A DNA stretch of 19,995 bases, from assembly GCA_001430745.1 (NCBI GenBank), contig KQ482051.1:297877-317871 (forward strand), written 5' to 3'. Positions within the stretch are counted from its first letter, which is position 1, and each line of letters begins with the position of its first letter. The DNA is from Auxenochlorella pyrenoidosa (Eukaryota; Chlorophyta; Trebouxiophyceae; Chlorellales; Chlorellaceae). Below the pieces are notes generated by a model that was not told the origin of the DNA, searched no databases, and worked only from the letters and a program-made list of their open reading frames with translations. Positions 1 to 8,800 of the stretch are shown here, piece by piece. The translations under genes and the position numbers were made by a program.

Positions 1-1274
1 AGGCGCGGCGCCCTGCCGCCGCTGCCGGCTGGGCGGCTGCGCCGCGGGGTCGGCGCCGGCCTCGTGCTTCCGCTTGTGCTGCTGCTGCTGCCGCCGCCGC
101 GGTTGCTTGCCCTTGCCCTTGACCCGGCCCTCTCCGGCCTGCTGCGCCTGCTCCTGGGGCTGCAGCTGCTGGTCGGCCTCCCCAGCCGGCGCCGCCAGGT
201 CAAAATGGTGCCACACCGGCACCCCAGACAGCAGGCAGTAGTAGCGTCCGCCACGGCGCGCTGCGCTGCGCACGTGGCTGCGCCTGCATGTTGGGTGCGC
301 GGCGCAAGAGGTGGCAGCGTTGGGCACGGGAGGGACATGCACCCTCCCCTTTCCAAGAAGGCGCCAAAGCCCACACCTCGGCCCTGTCCTCCTTACCCTC
401 GGGGGTAGAGGTTGGGCACTGAGCCAATCTCAAACTGCTCCGCCGCCGAGCGGCGGCCGGCGCCCACGGGGCTGTGGGCCCCAAACAGCTGGGCGGCGGG
501 CGCTGAGATGAGGCGAGACGTGGCAGATGGCGGCAGCACGGACGCACGCAGCAGCGCGCCCAGAGACGGCAGGCCCGCCGACGCAGGGAAGAGCGCCGGC
601 CCCTCGCTGCCATCTATGCCTGTGCTGCCGCTGCTGGGCGCTGCAGTTCCCGGTGCACCGCTGCTGGCGGCTGTCACATGCTGCACCAGCGCGGCCAGGC
701 CCACGTTCAGCTTGCTGTTGGCAAAGCCGCTGTTCTCGTCGGGGCGCGGGGCCCGCGTGTTGGTGCACTCCAGCAGGCAGTTCTCCAGGCAGGCGCGCAG
801 CTGGTCACGGGGCAGGGCCGCAGCAGCGTCCACAAAGGCAGCGCCATCCAGGACCGACGGCGGGTTCGGGCCTGCCAGCAGGCGCTGTGCCACACCACCT
901 GCCCCCAGAGACACTTCGCCATCCTCAGACAGCTCTGCAGCATGTGGTGGGATGGGCGGGGACACGGGGGGGCTCAAGAAATGTCGCCGAAGGCGGCAGG
1001 CGGCGACTGATCGGCGGCAGCGTGCAGGCCTGCTCGACGACTTTGGCCGCATACTGGTTTCGAGTGTAATGTCCCAGAGCGCTCCGAGAGTCACAAGGCC
1101 GACACCCACAGCCTAGGTACCGGGCTTGCCTGCCGACACGACCTGCGGCACCCGCTTGGAGCCCGAGGCGTCGCTGAGGGCAAACAGGCGGCGATCTACC
1201 GACACCAGCATCCCTCCAAGCGGTGCACTGCTGCCCGCGCTCAGCATTTCCAGAGCACCGTGGGCAAGGTACAT
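1..1274 (-). CDS. Unrecognised protein with basic C-terminal region (partial, runs off the left edge)
   Basis: Seen: three minus-strand exons join in frame: 1274..1121, 934..397 and 265..1 (continuing outside the window). Donors are GTACCT and GTAAGG; acceptors are CTGCAG and GCGCAG. The joined frame gives about 319 residues without a stop. The first exon begins at an ATG at 1274 (MYLAHGALEML), but open frame extends upstream, so the true start may be earlier or in another exon. The middle is Ala/Ser-rich with a helical stretch (PRDQLRACLENCLLEC). The third exon has a compact hydrophobic segment (RYYCLLSGVPVWHHFDLA) followed by a Gln-rich, Lys/Arg-rich tail (KGKGKQPRRRQQQQHKRK) that could be a nuclear or nucleolar localisation signal. 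I do not recognise the family and assign no function. It is divergent from the mitochondrial-type gene at 2001. Confidence 0.5.
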
Positions 1275-2000
1275 ACCCACCGCCCCGGCATTCAGAGATT
1301 GCGGGGGCGGTTCCCACAATCGCAAGAGCACCGAACCTTCGCAAGGAGCCAGCAATTGGCATCCTGCTGAGCGTGCTGCGCCGCGAGCGGCCGTGAGATT
1401 TTTATGGGGAAGGAGAGAGGGGGGATGGCAGGGGAGACAAAGAAGATGTCGGTGGGCAAGTGCCGTACTCAGCTTCACATTGAAACATCAATGGGCGTGC
1501 CTTTAGAACTGCGAGACGACAAGTTTTGACTGGGGTGCAGCCGGGCCTCGGGGTGGGCAAGCAAGGGCAATGTCTTTGCAGGCTTAGCAAGCAATACAAC
1601 TGCCTCTGCCCACCACAGACTGTTCCATGAACATGCACTGCTGCGTGATGGGTGCATTAACAATCAAACCATGCAGGGTGCAGAGGCAACCATGGCTGAC
1701 GTGCTGACGTGCTGATGTGCTGACGTGTGCAGACCTTTCAGCCCTGCCAGGCGCTGCCAGGTAACATTCCGAGCAGTTGCACCCTGCACTGAGCACAGCA
1801 GCGTGGTCAATCAAGCGGGGCCGAGCTGTGCCTGCTGCCTGCTGCGGTCGCATACCCTAGCCGCGTGCGCATCTTGGCGCCCCAACTCTCTCACGCGACG
1901 TCTGCGGCCGGCCCAGCCTTCAGCATTTAGAGGTTTGGGTTTCGGAGCTCCCAGTGCTCTGCCCTCTGAGCTTGCCCAGTTCCCTCTGCTCGGCCCCAGG
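1275..2000. promoter_or_regulatory. Divergent 5' region between the minus-strand gene at 1274 and the plus-strand gene at 2001
   Basis: About 730 bp lie between two divergent starts. I see no convincing coding exon here, although open frame continues leftward-reading to about 1478 and part of it could be a longer first exon of the minus-strand gene. The most distinctive element is the 8-bp repeat at 1695-1726. No clear TATA box was identified. Assignment as promoter is inference from gene orientation. Confidence 0.45.
1695..1726. repeat. Four tandem 8-bp units GCTGACGT (TGACGT array)
   Basis: Units lie at 1695-1702, 1703-1710, 1711-1718 (GCTGATGT, one mismatch) and 1719-1726. Each perfect unit contains TGACGT, the ACGT-core half-site bound by bZIP (CREB/TGA-type) factors in plants and animals. 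The position, about 275 bp upstream of the plus-strand ATG and about 420 bp upstream of the minus-strand ATG, suits a shared control element. The repeat is seen; regulatory function is inference. Confidence 0.6.
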
Positions 2001-3754
2001 ATGCTGTCGGCAGCTCGCCGGCTCGTCGGCAGCAGCCTGCTCAGGCAAGTCCCTGCCCCCACTGCTCCGCTGCGCCATCGCGGTCTACCAGGGCTGCTGT
2101 GGCCTCTCTTGGGCGCGCGTGCGCGCCGTCTGAAACCTTCGTGGGCCTCGACACCGGCTCTGGGCCAGCTGGGCCGCCCCCTGGCGCTGGCGGCGTGTTT
2201 GTCATCCACCGCTGGCGCCGCTCACATGCCGCTGGTGCAGCAGTGCCCCAGCCTCGCACTCACTCTGCCAGACCATGTGCTGCCCCAAGCCTACAATCCT
2301 CTGAATGCCACTGCCTCCTCACCCGTGTCGGGACCTGCAGGCAGGGCACCGCGGCGACCGCCGTGCCCGCGCGGCAGTTTGCAGCGGCCCCCCAGAAGCC
2401 TGCAGAGGATGACGACGCCTTTGAGCTGCTGCCGCCCGGCTGCTCGCTAAAGGACCCCACCTATGGCCGCAACTTTGGCGCCGAGGGCAAGAACAGGTGG
2501 GTCGGGTGCTGGCACGACCCACTTGCAGTGGGCGTTGCAGGGGCGCGCTGCAGCGCCTAGGGGCCCCTCTTGGGGCGGTATCTGGACGCCGGGTTGCTCG
2601 TCATGCGCCATCTGCTGCCATGTTGATGCACAGTTGAGTGCGGCACAAGTGGCCGAGGGCCGCATGTCCACCGTGACGCGCATCAATGTGCCCGCGCATA
2701 ACCCCACCCGCCCCACCCGCCGCAGCCTGTCCGACCCCGTCGAAATCTACGACAGCAAGCCGGTGGAAGAGTACCGGCCACTGAAGAAGCGGCAGGCCAT
2801 GCCGGCAGCGCCGCTCAGCCGCGCGGTGAGCCGGGTCTCGCTCGCGCCTTCGAGGCTGCGTGCACCCGCACCGCATGCAGGGCTGCGTGCACACGGCCTG
2901 GCTCCCCTTGCGGCAGGCAGAGCAGCATGCGGCAGCCTCGCGGCGCTCTCGCTCGCATGCGTGCCGCGTTTTCGTTGCAGGCAGGATGCTCATGCATCAG
3001 AGGTTGCCGCAGGCGGGGCTGAAGGCTGCGATGTCAACATCGTGCACACCGCACTCGCTGCCCCTCCGCTCCTCCCCCAATGCTCGCTGCGCCCCTGCAG
3101 GCTGCACAGGCGGCGCTGCGGGAGAGCGTGGATGCGAAGAATCGCGGCAAGGAAGGGGCGGCAGAGGAGGGCGACGACATGTGAGCCGCGCCCGAGTGCG
3201 CTTGGGTTGCCTCTCTGTGGCACCGCTGGCGTGCTGGCTTGAACTCAGTCAGCCCTCTGCCCTGGCGCCCTACCCGGCTGGTGGCACCCACCTCCCGTCT
3301 CCCTGCACGCTGCTCCCCAACTGCTTTGCCACCTAGATCCCGGTTGGAACCAGCCATGCTTTGCGGTTGGAACCAGCCATGCTTTGCGGTGACCTTCTTG
3401 GCCCCCGGCTCCATGCCGCAGGTACGTCTACCTGCCGCCCGGCAGCAGCATGCGCGACCCGCTGCCCAGCTCGCTCTCAGACCCGCTGGAAACCCGCCGG
3501 GTGAGTGCCAGTTGCCACAGGCGCAGTAAGAAAGGGGCCCCGCCATGGCCAGCGACTGCCGTCTGCTGAACAAAATGGCTTGCAAGATCTGCCATGCCAT
3601 GCATTCTCCGCGCACTCTTGCAAGCCTTGCGCCGTCGGTACGCTCCTGCAGGCTTGTGCTCCGCCCAACTTTCCTGGTTTCTTATCCCACACATTCCCTC
3701 CTTTCCCCTTGGCAGGTGTACTACCGCGATCCCAACCCCACCCTGCGCAAGTGA
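2001..3754 (+). CDS. Small mitochondrial-type protein with duplicated LPPGxS/LSDP module, function unknown
   Basis: Six exons join in frame to 194 residues: 2001..2044, 2341..2496, 2639..2825, 3101..3180, 3422..3500 and 3716..3754. Phases match at every junction. Intron 1 uses a GC donor (CAG|GCAAGT); the others use GT. The exon 3 acceptor (GTTGAG) is the weakest call and was chosen by phase. The N-terminus MLSAARRLVGSSLLR is Arg/Ser/Ala-rich, lacks acidic residues and could form an amphipathic helix; RQF|AA at 26-30 resembles a mitochondrial processing site. The acidic stretch EDDD follows at 37-40. LPPGCSLKDP (45-54) recurs as LPPGSSMRDP (160-169), and LSDP occurs at 97-100 and 174-177. There is no membrane segment. 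I do not recognise the family; a lineage-specific subunit of a mitochondrial complex is one possibility but is only a guess. Confidence 0.72.
3342..3387. repeat. Perfect 23-bp tandem duplication inside an intron
   Basis: Two identical 23-bp copies, 3342-3364 and 3365-3387, start GGTTGGAACCAGCC and end TTTGC. They lie in the fourth intron of the gene at 2001-3754, shortly before its acceptor at 3421. The perfect identity suggests a recent slippage or duplication event. Confidence 0.9.
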
Positions 3755-4027
3755 GCGGCATGAGTCGCCCCGCCGCAGTGCAGCCCTGCCCACGCTGCCA
3801 TCAAAGTCGCTGCTGCAGCGTTCTGGCAGCGGCCCTGCGGATGTGGCAGCCTCCCGCTGGCAGGTTCAGGGCCCGCTTTGATACATTTTGTTGCCTCGGC
3901 CACTTGTTTCCACGCTTGCATTCCTGTGCAGCAGCATGCTTTTTCCTCATGATATGCTACGCTCTTGCCCTGCACGACTGCAGCCTGATGTATCATGCTT
4001 GCTCAGTTGTCACACATTTTTTCTTTG

Positions 4028-4032
4028 TGTAA
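4028..4032 (+). terminator. TGTAA polyadenylation signal for the gene at 2001-3754
   Basis: TGTAA lies 274 bases after the stop codon. TGTAA is the established near-3'-end signal in green algae. The 3755-4225 stretch holds no gene that I can see: it contains the 3' UTRs of two convergent genes and roughly 150 bp between their signals. Confidence 0.6.
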
Positions 4033-4185
4033 ATCGCCTGTCTCGCAGCTTTTGCTTGTGGAGATAGCTGGGGCTGCGGTTCGAAGAGGGAACAAGAGGA
4101 ACGATTTGAACACTCTATGTGATCTAACGGATACCAGTGTCAGAAGGGTGGCGAAAGGCTAGAGATAGCAGTGTCAAGATTGCAT

Positions 4186-4190
4186 TTACA
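4186..4190 (-). terminator. TGTAA polyadenylation signal for the minus-strand gene ending at 4226
   Basis: TTACA on the plus strand reads TGTAA on the minus strand, 36-40 bases after the stop of the gene at 5554-4226. This is tail-to-tail with the TGTAA of the opposite gene at 4028. Confidence 0.6.
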
Positions 4191-4225
4191 ACGCCGCTGT
4201 GCTGCATGTGTTGCTGCGCCTGGCG

Positions 4226-5554
4226 TCACAGGTTGCTGCTGCTCGGCCCGGCGCTCAGGCTGCCAAAGCTGGAGCACGAGGTCAGCGGGCCCAGCTTGCG
4301 GCGCGAGGGCGAGCGCCTGCCGGCACTCAGGCGCGGCGAGTGCACCGCTGCCTGCAGCGGCTGGCTGATGTAGGCGGGGTCGGCCTCGGCGTGGCTCTTC
4401 ACCCGGCCGTTGACAATCTCCACCAGGCGCGCCTCGTAGGAGGAGACCAGCAGGGGCGAGCCGGTGGTGGCGCTGGTGGGCGCGGTGCGCTCGGCTGCAC
4501 ACAGGGTTGGGAAGCACGAGGGCGAGTTTGTCAGCGCGAGTTGCCAGCCAGGACAGGATGGATGACTCAGAAAAACGACACGGAGGCAGCTGCAGGTGAA
4601 GTTACGGGTCAAGGGAGGGGCAGAGGCACGAGAGGCAGGGGACAGTGGTGCCTGCACATTCACAAGACCCCAAGCCCACCCCCCCTCGTGCCCCGGCTTA
4701 CCCAGCCCGCTGATGTTGTGCTGCAGCATTCGCATGCCCGGAACGCCAGTGGAGCTGTGCTCAAACACCAGCTCGCCCGGGCAGTCCTCCTCCTCGCTCA
4801 GCAGGCTGTCAGCCACCTCTGCCGAGTCGGCGGTGCCAAAACTGTCGACGCTGCCCTCCTCCTCGTCGCGCTCATCCACCGCGCCCAGTAGATGCGGGCC
4901 GTCGCCCTCACTGGCGGCGTCGCTGCTGCCCTCACTGCTACTCCCTGAGGCCAGGGCGTTGCAGAAGGTGAAGGAGACCTCATGAGGCAGCAGGGAGCTG
5001 CCCTGGGCACCCAGGCTTGGTGCAGAAGGCTCGGAGCGGGGGAGGCCGGGCACCGACGGCTCAGAGGTGGGCAGTCGTGGCGAGCGCTCGGGAAACGGTG
5101 TCGCCGACGCCTCGGAGAGGGGCGCAGACGTTGAGGGCTCGGCTGATGGAGGCGGAGGCTGCGAGGGCTCGGAGGCGGGTGCTGGGGGCAACCCCTTGGG
5201 TGCAGGCGCTGGCGCTGAGGGCTCGGGGATGGGCGCTGGTGCCGAGGGCTCAGAGCTTCTAGTTGCTGGTTGCTCGTCAGGTTTGTAATGCAGGGAGATC
5301 TCAATAGCGGGTGGAGGCCGCGCCGGCTTGCACTTGGGCGCAGACTCGACAGCCGCGGCGCCTGAAGGCGGTGCAAGCGCTGCCGGCGCCGGCGCTTTGC
5401 CCTCCTTGCTCTCCTGTGCAGCGCGCTTGGACAGCAGGCCTCCCAGCATGCCCGTCAGCGAGATGGTGGCCGTCAGGCCCAGGCAGGCCGCACACTCGAG
5501 CCCCACGAAGAACAGCGCCAAACCCCCGAAGAGCTGCGCAGTGCTTGGTGTCAT
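4226..5554 (-). CDS. Putative membrane-anchored protein with Ser/Pro/Glu-rich repeat region, function unknown
   Basis: Two exons, 5554..4702 and 4494..4226, give 373 residues. The donor is CTGG|GTAAGC and the acceptor TGTGCAG, with matching phase. The start is the first ATG (MTPSTAQLF); open frame continues upstream to 5641 without an ATG. Residues about 7-41 are strongly hydrophobic (LFGGLALFFVGLECAACLGL, then TATISLTGMLGGLL), long enough for one long or two short membrane passes. A low-complexity region with recurrent SEPSAPAP-like units covers about residues 95-190. An acidic Ser/Glu/Asp segment follows (EGDGPHLL, DERDEEEGS, LSEEEDCPGE). The C-terminus has a less repetitive block (SSYEARLVEIVNGRVKS) and a basic patch (GRRSPSRRK). 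I do not recognise a family. The repeats could make a disordered cytosolic or lumenal stalk. The gene is convergent with the plus-strand gene and lies just downstream of the FHA-RING gene. Confidence 0.6.
   Translation of the reverse strand: MTPSTAQLFGGLALFFVGLECAACLGLTATISLTGMLGGLLSKRAAQESKEGKAPAPAALAPPSGAAAVESAPKCKPARPPPAIEISLHYKPDEQPATRSSEPSAPAPIPEPSAPAPAPKGLPPAPASEPSQPPPPSAEPSTSAPLSEASATPFPERSPRLPTSEPSVPGLPRSEPSAPSLGAQGSSLLPHEVSFTFCNALASGSSSEGSSDAASEGDGPHLLGAVDERDEEEGSVDSFGTADSAEVADSLLSEEEDCPGELVFEHSSTGVPGMRMLQHNISGLGKPGHEGGWAWGLVNVQAPLSPASRASAPPLTRNFTCSCLRVVFLSHPSCPGWQLALTNSPSCFPTLCAAERTAPTSATTGSPLLVSSYEARLVEIVNGRVKSHAEADPAYISQPLQAAVHSPRLSAGRRSPSRRKLGPLTSCSSFGSLSAGPSSSNL
4495..4701 (-). 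other. In-frame (207 nt) intron of the putative membrane-protein gene
   Basis: The interval between donor GTAAGC at 4701 and acceptor ending at 4495 is 207 nt, a multiple of three, and has no stop in the coding frame, so retention would add 69 residues rather than truncate. I call it an intron because the splice consensus is good and the inserted sequence would be atypical (Cys/Trp-rich). Confidence 0.6.
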
Positions 5555-5808
5555 CTTGTGGAAAGCAATGGCCTTGGAATTTGGGCTGGGAGGAGTCGGC
5601 ACTGCCTCGTTCAATCGAACGCTCCTCAAGTTGAGGCTCAACCCCTTGCAGCTCGTAGCGTGCGCTCCGTCGACGATGCCTCAAGCAGATCACTGGCCCC
5701 AATTTTGCTGGCACAACTACACTGCATAAAATTGCTGACACAAATTGACAGCAGAGTCATTGTTACATTGTTACAGCAGGCTGGTCCATCTGGTGGGCGC
5801 GCGGGCGC
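5555..5808. other. Short intergenic stretch: 3' end of the FHA-RING gene and 5' region of the membrane-protein gene
   Basis: It holds the two TGTAA signals of the upstream gene and roughly 200 bp before the ATG at 5554. No further feature is seen. Confidence 0.5.
5763..5775 (-). terminator. Two tandem TGTAA polyadenylation signals for the FHA-RING gene
   Basis: TTACA occurs on the plus strand at 5763-5767 and again at 5771-5775, reading TGTAA twice on the minus strand, 34-46 bases after the stop codon at 5809-5811. Confidence 0.65.
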
Positions 5809-8800
5809 TCAGCGCGGCGGACGCATGCGCTCACGCACGTACGCTTGGTCGCGCGCCGGGATGCTCCGCAGGCCCTCCACGCCCCGTTCTGCAGCCTCGC
5901 GGAAGTGCGCTGCCGGCAGGCAGGCCAGGTGGTGCCACTGGTAGCCTCCGCCGCCGCGCCGGGTAGCACCCGCCTGGCGCATGCCGATGCGCGTCGTGTG
6001 CTCCCCAATGGCGTTGCCGCAGGTGGCGCAGCGCGCGGTGCTGAGCTGCGGGGACACCTCCACCCTGAAGTCGTGGCGTGGTGGGATGGGGGGGGCCGGC
6101 GCGGCGCGGCGCGGCGCTGCAGCGCCCCGCCGGTTGCCGCCGCCTCCGCCCGGGAGGCCACCCAGGGGGATGCCCGGCAGCAAATCGTGAGGCTCGCCAT
6201 ACCCCGGGCCACCGCCCAGGAAGAGGGGCGCGCCAAGCGCCGCCAGCGGGCCGCCGCCACCCAGGATGGCCGCTGCCAGGCCGTACAGGTCAGCACCGCC
6301 TCCACCGCCGCCGCCATGGCGACTGCCTGCGGATGAGTTGAGAGCGGCAACCAAACAAGATTCAGCAAGAAATTCTCTGTTGAAGGGAGCAGGCCGCGCT
6401 CCCAGGTGTGCGAATCAGCAAAAGTGTTGGTGCGGCTGCGGCGTGCAAGACCAGGCCTGTCGGAGCGCACCGCTGCCGGCGCCACGGTCGCGCCCGCGGC
6501 CGCCGCCGCTGCCTGCCCAGGGCGCCGCCAGCTCCCGCTCCAGCCGCTCCTTGTTCGTCTCCCAGGACTGCAGCTTCTCCTGGCGGGACTCCTGGTCCTC
6601 GTGGGGCAGCTGGGAGAGGGGAGGGAGGGAGAGACTGGCAGGTGGGTGCAAGGGGAAACACCACAGGCAGGGCTTTTTCAAAGCCTTCAATCGGGCAGCG
6701 ACGAAGACAAAGGTGGAACTAAGGGCTGGAAAAGAGTGGTTGAGACGGGAAAAAATGCAGAAGGGCTTCAACTCGGAGTCAAGCAGGGTTGGCAGCCTGC
6801 TGCCATGCAACCCGCCCATTCTGTGCAGTCAGCATGCATCCAGGCTTGGCTTTCCTCCCTGGGGGCCCTGCTGCTCGGCAGCAGCCTCCGCCCCTCCCCC
6901 ACCCTCTCTGCTGCGCCACCCATCCAGTCCTCACCGACTTGGCAATCATCGCGATAATGTTGTCCATCTGATGCGCCCGCACAGGCGCCGCCGTCCCCTT
7001 GACCCTGCGCACAATACCACAGGAGTCATGGTGCGGCACTGGTCAGCCAGCCACACAGGGGTCAGGCATCATCAATTGCGAGCATGGCTGTGGCGCCAGA
7101 AGGCATGCCGGCATGCCAGGAGCTGCAGCCCTGCATGGGGTGACAGTATTCTCGCCCGCATGCGCGGCGGCGGCCGCCTGGGCTTGCCTGCAGGTGGGGC
7201 ACTCGCGCTTGCCCTTGCCCAGCCACCCGGCCAGGCACTCCCCGCAGAAGGGGTGGTTGCACGGGTACATGTTGTGCGTGGCCACCAGCATCTCCTGCAG
7301 GCAGTCCGGATGGGGAAGGCAGTGAGGCAGAGCCAGGAGGTGAGAGCACGAGGCTGGGCTGTTCCATGCGCGCCACCAGCTTGTCCGGCGCCCAAAGCAC
7401 ACAGCAGAGAGACGCGGCAGCACGCGGCAGACAGTGGCGGCAGACGCAAGGGAGCGCTCTGTGGCTTGCAGCTGTGTGCTGCAAGCTGGAAGGAGCGAGC
7501 GAGGGCAACTCTTGCCTGGCAGATGGCACACATCAGCTCCTGGTGCATGCTCGTCAGGTCTGGCGCAGCAGCTGCAGCAGCAGCAGCAGCCTCGGGCCCT
7601 GCCGCCCCTGCTGACGCCTCGGGGTTGCTACGTGGCTGCAGGTGCGCCTCTGGGCTGGGCCTGGCCCGCTTGGCTTCCTGAGCCTCCTGCAGGGTACACC
7701 GCAGAGGCCGAGGAAGGCACGCACAGTGGGCCCAACGGAAGCAGCCAGGCCCCGAGGCACACAGCGGCAAAAGAGACCGGCAGGACATGACGGCTTGAAG
7801 CAGCTCCAGCTCATGTCAAGTGTAGGACCTTGCCTGCTCGGCCGCGCCGTGTCGCCGCTTGGTCGGTGAGGCCAGATCCACATATTCGACTCCTTGCGCT
7901 GCTGCAGCTGCCGCTGCCAGGGCTGGGCCAGCAGCAGCCGCGCTGCCGCTGCCGCCAGGGCCGGCAGCCCGGTCTAGCGCCTGCTGCGCAGCCCGCTGCC
8001 GCCCCGCCGAGGCAGGGGAGGGCGAGTCAACGGTGAGATCCACCAGCTCGGGCTGCGGCGGCGGGCGCAGAGGCGGCGGGCGTGGCGCAGCCTGCAGCGC
8101 AGGCACCTGAGCCGCAGGCGGCGCGACCGGCAGCCCTGCTGCGGGATGCGCCGCCGGTGCCGCCGCTGCCGGCCGCGGTGCTTGTGTGGCCCCATGCACG
8201 GGAATTGCGCCTGGCGGCAGTGCTCGTGCCGCTGCCTGCACGGGCATGGCGCCCGGCGGCAGCGCCTGCATGGTGGCTTGCTGGGCTACGCCCTGCACGG
8301 GCATGGCACCTGGCGGCAGCACTTGCGTGCTGCCTCGTAGCAAGCTGCTCGCCGGCAGCATCTGCGCGGCAGCTTGCTGCGCAGCCCCCTGCAAGTGCGC
8401 ATCACCCGGCGGCAGAGGCGCTGGTGCCGCTGGCTGGGCAGCTGGGCCTGCCTGCGCCGCAGCGCCGCCACCCGCTGCACCGTTTGAGGCCTGCTGCGTG
8501 GCAATGTAGGCTTCTAGAGCAGCCAGGTCGAGCGCCGCGCTGTCGTCACTGTCCTCGGGTGCTTCACCTCCCGCCCCGGCCGCCTCCCCTGCTGCTGCAG
8601 GTGCTGGCAGCGGCCCCGCCCGCACCGGAATGGTGCCCGGCTGGGCAGACCCTCCTGGGGCCGGCGGCGGGGACACCACCTCCTCCTCTGCCTCTGCAGC
8701 TGCAGGCGGCGCCAGCTGCTGCGGCGCGGCGCCGGCGACGGGCGGCCCAGGGCTGAAGCGGAACACCTCCCTGGGCGGCGGCTCCAGCTGCCCTGTCCCG

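Noticed and set aside
71..110. CTG/CCG triplet run as a microsatellite
   Set aside because: It is short, mixed and simply encodes the Gln/Arg-rich stretch of the leftmost protein.
412..1116. Plus-strand open frame of 234 codons opposite the leftmost gene
   Set aside because: It overlaps the minus-strand exons antisense and crosses the minus-strand intron; composition is that of a GC-rich shadow frame with no recognisable motif.
1725..2450. Plus-strand open frame of 241 codons covering the start of the mitochondrial-type gene
   Set aside because: It runs through the promoter, intron 1 and exon 2 in the wrong frame; the spliced model with matching phases explains the region better.
4226..5641. 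Start of the membrane protein at 5641
   Set aside because: The codon at 5641 is TTG; the first ATG in frame is at 5554, directly before the hydrophobic segment.
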